From assembly GCA_037447655.1 (NCBI GenBank), contig JBBHKE010002507.1, positions 146,214 through 210,213 on the forward strand: a stretch of 64,000 nt of DNA, given 5' to 3'. This DNA comes from Zygnema cylindricum (Eukaryota; Streptophyta; Zygnematophyceae; Zygnematales; Zygnemataceae). This document shows, piece after piece, positions 22,508 to 32,104 of the stretch (positions are counted from its first letter, which is position 1; every line of letters starts with the position of its first letter). The position numbers and the translations under genes are program-made. The notes beneath the pieces are model-generated. The model did not search any database. It was not told the origin of the DNA and worked only from the letters and a program-made list of their open reading frames with translations.

Positions 22508-23131
22508 TAGTCCTCAGAGTACGTAGCTCTCAAGAAGCTTATCTAGTTAGTGCCGACTCCGAGTTGATACAAACCCAAATTATTGACCCTTTGACAATCA
22601 AAACCCCAATACAACTTCACCATTGTGAAAAAAAACTTTATGTGTGCTCCCTTCCACCACAGAATGCAAAGTTAGGAAATGAGTTTTGGACACATTCACC
22701 CACTTTGACTTTCCCTTAGAAATGCAGCCACCTTGGCAGCCAAAAAACTTTGACCGACTACACCTTTGTGTAGCCTAGACTCCCTTGAGTCCGCAGCAAA
22801 AAGAATCACTAAATTTGGTCAACCGAGTGAGTTGTAATTAAATGGCAAAGTTTGCCTTTTTATAAAGATGCTCCTTTGGAGAGAGGCGACTACCTACCAA
22901 ATAAAAAATTCTAATTCCTAAAACCCCTCTCTAAGCTCCCTAGTAATGAGGTACAGTCCAATCGTAAGACTGTACCGTACAAGAAAGTACAGGTACCGTC
23001 GGCCTTTCTGTACGGTCCACGTACGATATCGCCACAGTGTAACATTTGTCACATTTGGAATTATTATCTCGCGTTCTGGAAATCTTGCAATCCTCCAAGA
23101 TCCTGCCGCCTGTCATCTAGAGTGACGATGC
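22488..23131 (-). mobile_element. Copia 5' LTR, family E, truncated
   Basis: This matches the left family E LTR from its 3' end (GTGAGACCTCCATTAG) through GTTAGTGCCGACTCC, the twin hairpins (22758-22773 and 22778-22791) and TACGATATCGCCACAGTGT. The match ends after GAGTGACGATGC at about 23131. The outer half of the LTR is replaced by unrelated sequence. Confidence 0.85.
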
Positions 23132-24370
23132 CTGTAACACATGAGTAGACTTTTGCTCCTGTGGTTCGGTTCCCATGTGTAAGGTGTCGTGCATGAGAGC
23201 GAAGCAAGCAAACATGCATCAAAACTAGCAAAGTCATGCTCACAAACATATAAAGCAACAAAAATAAATAAGAAATGCCGAAATATATATACACCATGAG
23301 AAGGTATAAAGATGAAAATGACCCAAAGAGAGAAGGGAAAGAATACTCCCCTAGAGTGAAGTGAACCCAATAATTAATGCTAAGCCAGGAGGTAGCCACT
23401 AGGCTCTCTGGTCTTTATCACATTCCCTACAAGAGTTATCCCGTTACGACAGCAAAGCAAGAAATATTCCAACCGGAACAAGGGAAAATCCAAATCCGAT
23501 CAAAAAAACACTCCTTTCAAGCCAACCGAAATACAAACAAGACACAAACACACAACCAAACCGTCAAGCTGCCCGAGGAAGGCGCAGCAAGGTCCAGATG
23601 TGCTCCCCCACGATCTCCAATTCCACACTTCCACCAAAAGACAAACTTTGGAGGGAAACCTTCCGGACGTGGCCTTAGGCCGTGTGGATTAAAAACGAGG
23701 GCAGAAAAACAAGGAGAATAATCTTACTCTATCTAGCCTCTACAGCTAGCTAGCAAGGAGAAGAAAGACACGTGGGCAATCGGTGAGAGAGAGAGCAAGA
23801 GAAAAGCTCCGCTGCCAAGAGAAAATTCTTGTCCAAAAGCTAAATTCTCTAAGTCTGAGAATTAGGCTAAGTAAGAGCTACGCTAGGCCTAAGCAAAATT
23901 AGCCTACCTCTAGTCTACTTTACATGCATGAAACTACTTTAGATGTTGGCCAATAGGCGGCCAACATCGTCTGCCGTACGTCTGACAAAATCCACTGTCC
24001 GAGGGTAAAAACCCTCCCTAACTACATGTGCGCGCGAACCTACATGGGTTCGCGACTTAAATAAATAGATAGTGTATCGAAGCGTCGCCCGAAAATCGCG
24101 ATGCGCCTCCAAACGATACTCCTTGTACATACTTCGAAATCGCGTGCATACGCACGAATCGAAGCATACCGCACGAAATAAAGGGTCTGGCACGAAATAC
24201 TCGAAATCGCGTCACGTCGCCCAAACGATGTTTCGCATCCAACTTTGAAAATCGTGTACCTACGCACGAAATAAAACATATCGCACGAAATCAGTACCTT
24301 TCAACGAAAAACTGAAAATATGAATCGGAATTAAATAGCACGTGCGAACGAAAATGATGCGCGCGTGCCA
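23132..24370. other. Unassigned region
   Basis: No recognised domain or repeat partner to about 24050. From about 24050 to 24330 short CGCACGAAA and CGAAATCGCGT motifs repeat at irregular spacing and lead into the regular 20-bp array. A hydrophobic minus-strand frame (23064-23399) overlaps the LTR and has no family signature. Confidence 0.35.
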
Positions 24371-24560
24371 AAATCGTGCGTGCGTACATAAAACCGCGCG
24401 TGCATGCATAAAATCGCGAGCGCATGCCTTAAACTGCGTGTGCATACAAAATACCGCGCGTGCGTGCAGAATACCGCACGTGCGTGAGAAATATTGCGCG
24501 TGCGTGAGAAATGTTGCGCGTGCATGCGAAATACCGCGCCTGCGTGCATGAAAACGTGCG
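24371..24560. repeat. 20-bp tandem repeat array, about 9-10 units
   Basis: Units of exactly 20 bp begin at 24371, 24391, 24411 and so on to about 24551, with a consensus near ATACCGCGCGTGCGTGCAGA. Units vary by substitution, but the phase never slips. The alternating CG/TG/CA content is favourable to Z-DNA. The array abuts a copia fragment at about 24590. Confidence 0.92.
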
Positions 24561-24589
24561 CGCGAGCCGCCGACACGATGCGGCATGAC

Positions 24590-25053
24590 AAAGGATTCTC
24601 TTTAGTCTAGCAGCAGCAGAAGACATGGAAATTCACCAGATGGATATCAAGACCGCCTTCCTCAACGGAGAACTAGAGGAAGAAATCTTCATGCGGCAGC
24701 CAGAGGCTTTTGTAGAGGAAGGAGAGGAGGGCAAAGTCTGCAGGCTCATAAAGTCTTTATATGGCAGATTTGACATGAAGGATTCATAGGAGTCTAAATA
24801 TATTTTGGGATTTCAAATGGAAAGAGTTAGGGGGTAGAGGATAATCACACTAACTCAGAAAGAAGCTATCGGAAATATGCTTAAGAAATTTCAGATGGAA
24901 AAGGAAAACAGTTGTACCACTCCCATGGACTTGAAGAAAGTAAGTGATGGGAGTGTAGATGGAGGAGTGATGATACTAGATGATCAGATGAGTCCAGAAG
25001 AGAGACAGTTAATGAAATTTATTCCGTACTGACAGGTTGTAGGATGCTTGATT
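24590..25053 (+). pseudogene. Copia RT fragment, left half of a split element
   Basis: Plus-strand translation gives [47 protein letters not shown], then, after a deletion that removes the YVDD segment, RFDMKDS and YILGFQMERV, LTQKEAIGNMLKKFQMEKE and FIPY.QVVGCLI. Stops are present. The fragment ends at 25053 in TGATT, the left target duplication of the inserted element. The reading resumes at 30669 with LIYFMNCTRPDIAAAV. Confidence 0.9.
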
Positions 25054-25875
25054 TGTTGTTCTGAGACAACAGCCGGAACCGAAAACGATGAGGATGCCAG
25101 TGTAGTCATCTTGAAACCAAACCAAGCAAGAAACTTTCACAAAAACCGGTCTGAAATCAGCAACTTAAACAGTTGATAAACCCCAAACCACAGACACAAT
25201 GTTTCTGAAAATATTCCACAATGGAGATAATATTAGGATAAACAAACACACAAAATTAAAAGTAATTTTGTTGAACGATCTGTGAGATACCCAGAGATAA
25301 ATATGCCAAAAACAGGGTGTACAGTTTTTGACTACAAAATGTTCATACCTTCAAAGTTATCTAAGTCCTACTAATATACACTGAAGCCTATGCTGCCAAA
25401 CGTACGGAGGCATACCAGCCGTACAATAAATACTTACGGCTCGAACCGAACAAGGTACGTCATACAAAAAGATTCCTTTACGAATCAACTAACCACACAG
25501 AGACAAAAATCTACTTAACTAGATATTTACAAAGGAGTAGGATTCTATATGCCACGTCATTTGTCGTGTATGTGGTTCACACTGACCATCATTTGTCGGC
25601 GGTCTCCCTCAGCTGCGTACATATCACATTCGGCACCGTAGACAAATCTCCATGTTCCATTTTGTCCTCAAGTGTATCTATGCAGAAACAATCGGATATT
25701 CTGGAGTGTCTTCTTTCTTGTAGTGACTTCTGTCTCGTGAATGTATACAAAGGTGTACTCCCTACCGATCTAGTGGAACATCAATTCTGGTGTGTAATGA
25801 AACGAACTTACAACCAAACATATGCTAAGTCGTGAAACTCGAGGCATAAAGAGGACTAAAGCTTTCCAAACAACA
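25054..25875 (-). mobile_element. 3' LTR of the full-length copia element
   Basis: On the minus strand it begins TGTTGTTTGGAAAGC at 25875 beside a polypurine tract and ends CAGAACAACA at 25054. It includes the first codons of Gag (MTT.ASSS.SVPAVVSEQQ) at its 3' end, as the 5' LTR does. An 89-codon antisense frame is open in both LTRs but is probably shared non-coding sequence. Confidence 0.93.
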
Positions 25876-26620
25876 CTCCATTAAAGCTTTAGACTCTGCT
25901 AGCCACTTAAGCCATATGCCTCTCTGCAAAACTTTAATTTAGGTGCAGGCAAGGGTTTAGTCATCATGTCAGCAACCATCTCCTCATCTGGTAAATAACT
26001 AAGTTTCAGAACTCTTCCCATAACCTTCTCTCTCACAAAGTGTAGCTTGATATCAATGTGTTTGCTCTTAAAGTGATGGCCAGGGTTAGATGCAATAGCA
26101 ATGGCAGCCTGATTGTCACACCACACTACCTGAGGTCCAAATTGCATTAACAAAAGCTCTTGAAGGAGAGACTTTACCCAAAGTAACTCTTTGACGGCTG
26201 CGCTAGCCGCCATGTACTCAGCCTCCATAGTAGACTGAGCTGTCACCTTCTGAAGTTTGCTGCTCCAACAGCATGTCCCACTTCCAATCTTCAGAATGTA
26301 TCCACTAGTAGAGCGTCGGCTTGGCATATCTCCTTAGCTCGCATCGCTCTATGTCTGAATTTTTACTTCCTCTCCACCGAGAGAGAGCCGGAGGTTTCGA
26401 GTTCCTACAAGATATCGAAGAACTCTCTTTGCTGCCTCCCAGTCTGACTTCTTTGGAATTTGCAAACTTCGGCTTAAGGCTCCAACAGCTGCTGCAATAT
26501 CCGGACGGGTACAGTTCATGAAGTAGATGAGGCTTTCGACGATCTGCCTGTATGGAATGGAGGACATAAAATCTGCCTCCCTTGACTCTAAAGAGTCATC
26601 AATCACAACCCCACCATGTG
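25876..26620 (-). pseudogene. Copia RNase H of the full-length element
   Basis: Two minus-strand frames cover the domain. One (26349-26606) reads IPYRQIVESLIYFMNCTRPD, AAAVGALSRSLQIPKK and AAKRVLRYLVGTRNLRLSLGG. The other (25899-26327) reads SGYILKIGSGTCCWSSKL, MEAEYMAASAAVKELLWVK, CDNQAAIAIASNPGHHFKSK and MVADMMTKPLPAPKLKFCRE. A stop near 26330-26350 separates them. The catalytic residues are kept. A polypurine tract (TTTAATGGAG) lies just before the 3' LTR. Confidence 0.92.
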
Positions 26621-27450
26621 ATTCTTTCCCTTCAATTTTCTATTTGAACTCCATGGGAGTAGCACTTCCCTTTGCCTCTGACATGCCAAACCTTTCAAGC
26701 ATGTTTCCAATGGCTTTTTTCAATGTCAAATAAATTAGTCTTTGTTTTCTCTCCCTTTCTACCTAAATTTCCAAAATATACTTAGCCTTCCCTAAATCAT
26801 TCATTTCGAACCGGGAATTTAGAGCTGTTTTTATTTTGTTAATTTCATTAATGGATTTGCTTAGCAACAGCAAATCATCAACATAAACAGCAATATATAT
26901 CACTCTATCTTCTCCTTCGATTACATAAACAGAATGATCTGAACTAATTCCAGTAAAGCCAAGATTTGTCAAAAATTCATCCAGTTTTAGGTTCCACTGT
27001 CGTGGAGCCTGCTTTAGACCATAAAGGGAATTCAACAATTTACAGACCAGATTTTCTTTCCCTTGTTCTTCATATCCCTCTGGTTGCTTCATATATATAA
27101 CTTCCTCCAAATCCCCATGCAAGAAAGCTATCTTCACATCCATTTGATGCAATTCCATATCTTTTTATTGTTACTAAAGATAAGAGAATCCTAACAGTAG
27201 GAAAACAAACTACACGTGGGATCGTCTCTTCATAATCAATGCCCTCTTTTTGGCTATACCCCTTTGCAACAAGCCTGGCCTTATATCTCTCAATGGTATT
27301 ATCGGGATTCAGTTTTAACTTGAATACCCACTTAGAACTAATCGCTTTTCGATCTGGTGGAAGATCCACAAGCTCCCAAGTTTGAGCCTCCATAATTGAC
27401 TTTATCTCGTCATTCGCCGCAGCAATCCACATATCTTTTTTTTCGGAACG
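26621..27450 (-). pseudogene. Copia reverse transcriptase of the full-length element
   Basis: The N-terminal frame (27070-27432) reads [40 protein letters not shown] and [18 protein letters not shown] frameshift near 27165 moves to 26763-27158: MELHQMDVKIAFLHGDLEE, SLYGLKQAPRQWNLKLDEF, then IAVYVDDLLLLSKS and YILEI. The catalytic YVDD is intact. A stop follows at about 26763 within the thumb region. Confidence 0.93.
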
Positions 27451-28760
27451 GAGAAAGCTTCTTGAATGGTAAGAGGCTCCCCTGTGATTGCACTATAAGC
27501 ATGATCCACTCGGTCACCTCTCAGCTGGCTGCTTTGTCTTCTTTACCCCGGAAAATCTGAAGCAATAATTGTTGGTCCCGGACGCAGTCTTGGAGGAGGA
27601 GGAGTAGGATGAGGAGGAGGTCCGGTAGTAGTTGCAATAGTAGGTGGATCAAGTAGCCTCAAAACATGTGATAGTTCAGATGTAGAGGAAGAAACCGTTG
27701 TTTGCTTGAAAGGAATCTGCACAAGGATGACATGTTCCTGCAATTTTTCTGCCTTTTCCGCCTCATTCATGCTAAAAACATCAACAGATGACTTTCTTCT
27801 TTGATCTGAATATTCCTATAGACTCATCATCATAGCCCAAAAATATCTCAGGTACAGATTTCAGACTTAATTTCCAATTTGGAAGGTTATCCAACATAAA
27901 ACACTTACTTCCAAATACTCTAAAGTGACTAACATTCGACTTTCTTCCTGTCCACGTTTGATAAGGTGTTTTATCCTTCACAAATCTAGTTTCTATTCTA
28001 TTTCTAATGTAAGAAGCACATTGAAAAGCTTCCCCCCAAAATTTTGGATCTTCACCTTCATCCATCATCATAGCCATAGCACATTCAGTCAAGGTCCTAT
28101 TGAGTCTTTCAGCCACACCATTCTGTTCCGGAGTGTAAGGAACAGTAAACTCATGAGAAATTCCATTATCTTTCAAGTATTAAGCAAAGGCATTTGATAC
28201 ATACATCCACCGTTGTCAGATCGCAAAACAAGGATCGATTTTCCGTGAAATTTCTCAGCCCATATCCGGAAATGCTTGAAATGTGTGAAGACCTCGCTCT
28301 TCTCTTTCATAAAGTACACTTGGTTGAAACGTGAGTGGTCATCAATGAAGGTAACAAGGTATTTCCTTCCACGAAGGGAAGGAACTTTGGCCGGTCCCCA
28401 TACATCCGAGTGGATAAGGCCGAGAAGATCCTTTGCTCAATAATCTGAAGTCTGTGGTAGGGGAAGCTTATGAAGCTTTCCTAGAGCAGAACCATCACAA
28501 ACATGGGATTCCTTTTCACCAAGCTTGACACCTTCTATCATATTAGTCTTCACCATCTTTTCAAGCCTCTCATTATGAACATGCGCAAGCCTTTTATGCC
28601 ACAACACATTTTCAGAAAGGACAGTAGAGTACACAAAATCAACCTTATTAACCAGGTCCTTCCGATACAACATGTTTGGGCTTCTACGTCCCACTAAGGC
28701 TACTCTCTCATCCTTGCTTACTATCTTTTTGCCTTTGCTCTGAAGAACATCAAAACCCAT
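27451..28760 (-). pseudogene. Copia integrase of the full-length element
   Basis: The pre-integrase zinc region reads LWHKRLAHVHNERLEKMV then VCDGSALGK, where the second cysteine of the usual C-x2-C is serine. The core follows as HSDVWGPAKVPS (first Asp), FIDDHSRF, LRSDNGG (second Asp) and TPEQNGVAERLNRTL (Glu, 27781-28176). Frame breaks occur near 28437 and 28180. The C-terminal part reads YQTWTGRKSNVSHFRVFGSK. A Pro-rich linker (27543-27770) leads to the RT. Confidence 0.9.
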
Positions 28761-29884
28761 CTATCTCACAATTCAGATCTATACTACCCTTAGCATTAGC
28801 TTCCATCGTGGCACCACAAGCATAAAAGATTTGACGCGTAGGGATAAGTGTCATATCCTTGAAATAAGATTTGTTCCAACACATATGGGAGCAACTTTCG
28901 CAGTCCATAATCCACCCGATATCTTTCTCTCCCTCCATCATCTTTGCCATAGCAAAGAACTCGGTGTCGTCAGTTTTAGGAAAACTAACAACCTGTTATT
29001 TCTCCTTCTCCATCTCCTTCACAGGTTCTTTTTCCTCCGCTAAAAAAACAACGGTTTTGCTCGGAGGTTTTGGTGTAAAAGGAGCTCCTCTCACCTTCCA
29101 TCCTCTGCGGTAAGAACCTTTTCCACACGCTTTTATATACAAAGGACAAAACTTGTACAAATGACCATTATTATAGCAATAGACACACGGTTCATATTGC
29201 TGAAAGGACTGATTTCCTTGAAATCTATTCTCTCTGAAACTGAGCATTGTAAGCTACAGCTAGCTTTCAAGAATTAAATGCCAGCTGATTCGCTTCTTCT
29301 TCTAGCACATACTCTATAGCAATAGCTAGATTCCACTGTGTCTTATCCAACTTTTTTAGTTCATCATAGGCACCTTTATACTCAATAGGAAGCCCCCTCA
29401 CTAAAATCATTGCTTGGTGATACTAAGGAAATGAACCACCTGAACATGCATTTTCTGCAACTAGAAGTCTGAATTTATTGCAATATTCTGCCATGCTTCC
29501 GCCTGTATACTTATATTCCCAGATCTGCCCAGCAGTTATAATCTCATGTTGTGCATTAGCCCTAGAATATGTCTTTTTCAAAGCATCCCAAATCTCTGTT
29601 GCTTTAGAAGCCTGAATGTATGTCATATGCACCTCCTTAGATATCATTAATTTTATCAAATGAAAAGCCTGCTCATTCTTTTGATCATATTTTACATCAC
29701 TTTCTACCATAGATCCATTAACAACATCAAAAAGCTTCACTTGTACAAAATAAGACCTTATAAGATATGCCCAATACAGATATTCTCTCCCATCAAAAAC
29801 CGGAAATTGTAAAGGCGGGCCCGTGACCTGTTGTTCTGAGACAACAGCCGGAACCGAAGACGACGAGGATGCCGCTGTAGTCAT
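28750..29884 (-). pseudogene. Copia Gag and protease of the full-length element
   Basis: Gag starts at 29884, inside the 5' LTR, with MTTAASSSSSVPAVVSEQQ, crosses the LTR edge and continues VTGPPLQFPVFDGREYLYW, then ATEIWDALKKTYSRA. Stops lie near 29420 and 29270. The zinc knuckle is CVYCYNNGHLYKFC (C-x2-C-x4-H-x4-C, about 29150-29195). In the protease the active-site box reads WIMDCESCSHM where DSG is expected, so the aspartate remains but its partner residues are changed. Confidence 0.9.
29814..29828 (-). promoter_or_regulatory. PBS position of the full-length element, diverged
   Basis: Directly after the 5' LTR the minus strand reads GGTCACGGGCCCGCC, three bases different from the GGTTATGGGCCCACC in two other elements. 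It encodes V-T-G-P-P. Either the PBS has decayed or it pairs with another tRNA; position and length fit a PBS. Confidence 0.6.
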
Positions 29885-30668
29885 CTCAGAACTAAACCAA
29901 GCAAGAAACTTTCACAAAAACCGGTCTGAAAAACATCAACTTCAACAGTTGATAAAACTTAAACCAGGGACACAATAGCTCTGAAAATCTACCACAATGT
30001 TGATAATATCAGGATTAACAAACACACAAAATGAAAAGTAATTTTGCTTACATATTTTTGAGATATCCACAGATGAAAATGCCAAAAACAGGTTGTACAG
30101 TTTTTTACTACAAAATGTTCATACCTTCAAAGTTTTCTAAGTCCTACTAATATACACTGAAGCCTATGCTGCTGAACGTACGTAGGCATACCAGCCGTAC
30201 AATAAATACCTACGGCTCGAACCGAACAAGGTACGTCATACAAAAAGATTCCTTTAAGAATCAACTAACCACACAAAGACAAAAATCTACTTAACTAGAT
30301 ATTTACAAAGGTGTAGGATTCTATATGCCACGTCATTTGTCGTGTATGTGGTTCACACGGACCATCATTTGTTAGCGGTCTCCCTCAGCCGCGTACATAT
30401 CACAATCGGCACCGTAGACAAATCTCCATGTGCCATTTTGTCCTCAAGTGTATCTATGCACAAACAATCGGATATTCTTGAGTGTCTTCTTTCTTGTAGT
30501 GACTTGTGTCTCGTGAGTGTATACAAAGGTGTACTCCCTACCGATCTAGTGGAACATCAATTCTGGTGTGTAATGAAACGAAATTACAACCAAACATATG
30601 CTAAGTCGTGAAACTCTCTCTCCCTCACACTCGAGGCGTAAAGAGGACTAAAGCTTTCCAATACAACA
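29829..30668 (-). mobile_element. 5' LTR of the full-length copia element
   Basis: It runs from TGTTGTATTGG (minus strand, at 30668) to CAGAACAACA at 29829. Relative to the 3' LTR it has a short CTCTCTCCCTCACA-type insertion near 30615-30630 and scattered substitutions. The gag start codon lies 56 bases inside its 3' end. Confidence 0.93.
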
Positions 30669-31106
30669 TGATTTACTTTATGAATTGTACTAGACCGGAC
30701 ATAGCAGCAGCAGTTCGAGTCCTCAATAGGAGTGTTAATGATCATACGAAGAGAGACTAGGAGGTAGCCAAGAGAGTGATCAAATACTTGGTGGGAAGCA
30801 GAGATTTATGGTTGCAATTGGGAGGGGAGCACACTGACATCACTACTTCGAGTGATGCTAGTAATGGGGATGCACCTATGAGAAGATGCACTTCTGGGTA
30901 TGTGTTGTATGTGGGGGAAGGTGCTTGTTGCTTGAGTTTTGTGAGGGAAAATGTTGAAAACAAAATTGTGAATGTGGTGAATAGGGGTGATGGGGAAATG
31001 GTGGCTTATATGATGACAAAACCTATGCCATCACCCAAGTTAAGATACTCTAGAGAAAAGTGTGGATTAAAAGAGAAATTGAAATTAGACTAGAAAATAT
31101 GGAGAG
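30669..31106 (+). pseudogene. Copia RT-RNase H fragment, right half of the split element
   Basis: It begins with the second TGATT and reads LIYFMNCTRPDIAAAV, AKRVIKYLVGSRDLWLQLGG, then ITTSSDASNGDAPMRRCTSG and YVLYVGEGACCL. A deletion then jumps to SFVRENVENKIVNVVNRGDG and MMTKPMPSPKLRY, so the RNase H catalytic MEAE/CDN segment is missing. It continues the frame of 24590-25053 and leads into the family D LTR at 31107. Confidence 0.9.
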
Positions 31107-32104
31107 TGTTGAAATCACTGATTTAGGTAAGGTATTTTCTAGGTCTTAATTAGGTAAAATAACTAAAAGAAAAAACAAATGCAGCCTGCCTCCACCTTCT
31201 CTCTCTTTCCCCCATACTTGTTGTAGTCACTTAAAGAGAGAGAGGGCGGTGAAGCCATGGCTGCCTCAGCTCCATAGGCAGGACTAAAGAGTGACCTAAG
31301 TCACTCTCAACAAAAAGGTTCAGTCTGGCAGGACTCGAACCTCCGACCAGCAGAGCAAGGCGTAGCCGTCAGATCTTACCGGTCTGTCGTAGTAGTTTGT
31401 TAGGATACATAGTGTTTGATAACTATTTAAACATTAGCAAGATCATTAATTCGTTCAACGGAATAATAATAAGGACATAGAAACTAGTTGAGTTTTAGTG
31501 CGTACGAAACAAATGTACCGAACATTTGTTTTTTGGACGGCGAACATTAAAAGCTAGTTTGGATCCGACGGTCTGCATCATTGCTGCGATCCCGAAAAAG
31601 CCACCTTGGCGGTTTTCGCATGTGACATGACCTGTCGACACGTGGCAAGATATTTTTGGGAAGCGAAAATCCCAGGGAGTGCATGGACAAGTCTGGAGGA
31701 GATAGACATCCACTCCATGGCCTTGTCATACACACGCCGTATAGAAAGTACATCGGCCCTTGTACCTTTCTGTACTGTAAAGTCTTCTGATTGGTTCGTA
31801 CATTAGTAGATAAGGGTTGTGAGAAGGGTTTAGGACTTAGAGGATTTAGGAGGTAGCCGCCTCTCTCCCAACAAGCTTGTATAAATATTGGCATCTTCGC
31901 CACTTGATAATTAATTGCCTGGTTGGACATTTTCAGTGATTCTTTTTTTTCTGTGGACTCAAGGGAGTCCAAACTACACATGGGTGTAGTTAGACTAACT
32001 ATTTATCTGCTTCGGTGGTAGTAATGCAAGTTGAAAGAGGGATAGCCAAAAGCTTTTTAGAGGCTTCTTGAATTCAGTGATCGAATGGGGGACACAAAAT
32101 TGCA
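31107..32104 (+). mobile_element. Copia 3' LTR, family D
   Basis: It starts TGTTGAAATCACTG after a purine tract and ends CACAAAATTGCA at 32104. It pairs with 46249-47275 (inverted) and 16637-17523. It shows a GACACGTGGC G-box (31637-31646), a TATA-like TATAAATATT (about 31871), the twin hairpins GGACTC/GAGTCC (31955-31970) and AACTACAC/GTGTAGTT (31972-31991), and a perfect B-box-like GGTTCGAGTCC on the minus strand (about 31340). Confidence 0.9.

Larger units (their letters stand above)
25054..30668 (-). mobile_element. Full-length Ty1/copia LTR retrotransposon, family A
   Basis: This is a complete element of 5,615 bp: LTR, gag, protease, integrase, RT and RNase H (the copia order) and LTR, on the minus strand. 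The 5-bp duplication TGATT flanks it (25049-25053 and 30669-30673). The ends are TGTTGT and ACAACA. The LTRs are 822 and 840 bp and look roughly 90% identical by eye, so the insertion is not recent. Frameshifts and stops disable gag-pol. It split a plus-strand copia element whose pol continues on both sides. Confidence 0.95.

Noticed and set aside
23064-23399. Hydrophobic 111-codon minus-strand frame as a membrane protein gene
   Set aside because: It overlaps the broken edge of a copia LTR and has no recognised domain or partner; a chance frame is more likely.
24371-24560. Cys/Arg-rich frames over the 20-bp array (for example HARAVFCTHARYF strings)
   Set aside because: Frames stay open only because the repeat lacks stops; the 20-bp unit cycles through all frames, and no domain is seen.
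25566-30611. An 89-codon antisense frame open in both LTRs of the full-length element
   Set aside because: Both copies derive from one LTR, so shared openness is not independent evidence. The related LTR at 47500-48317 does not appear to keep it.
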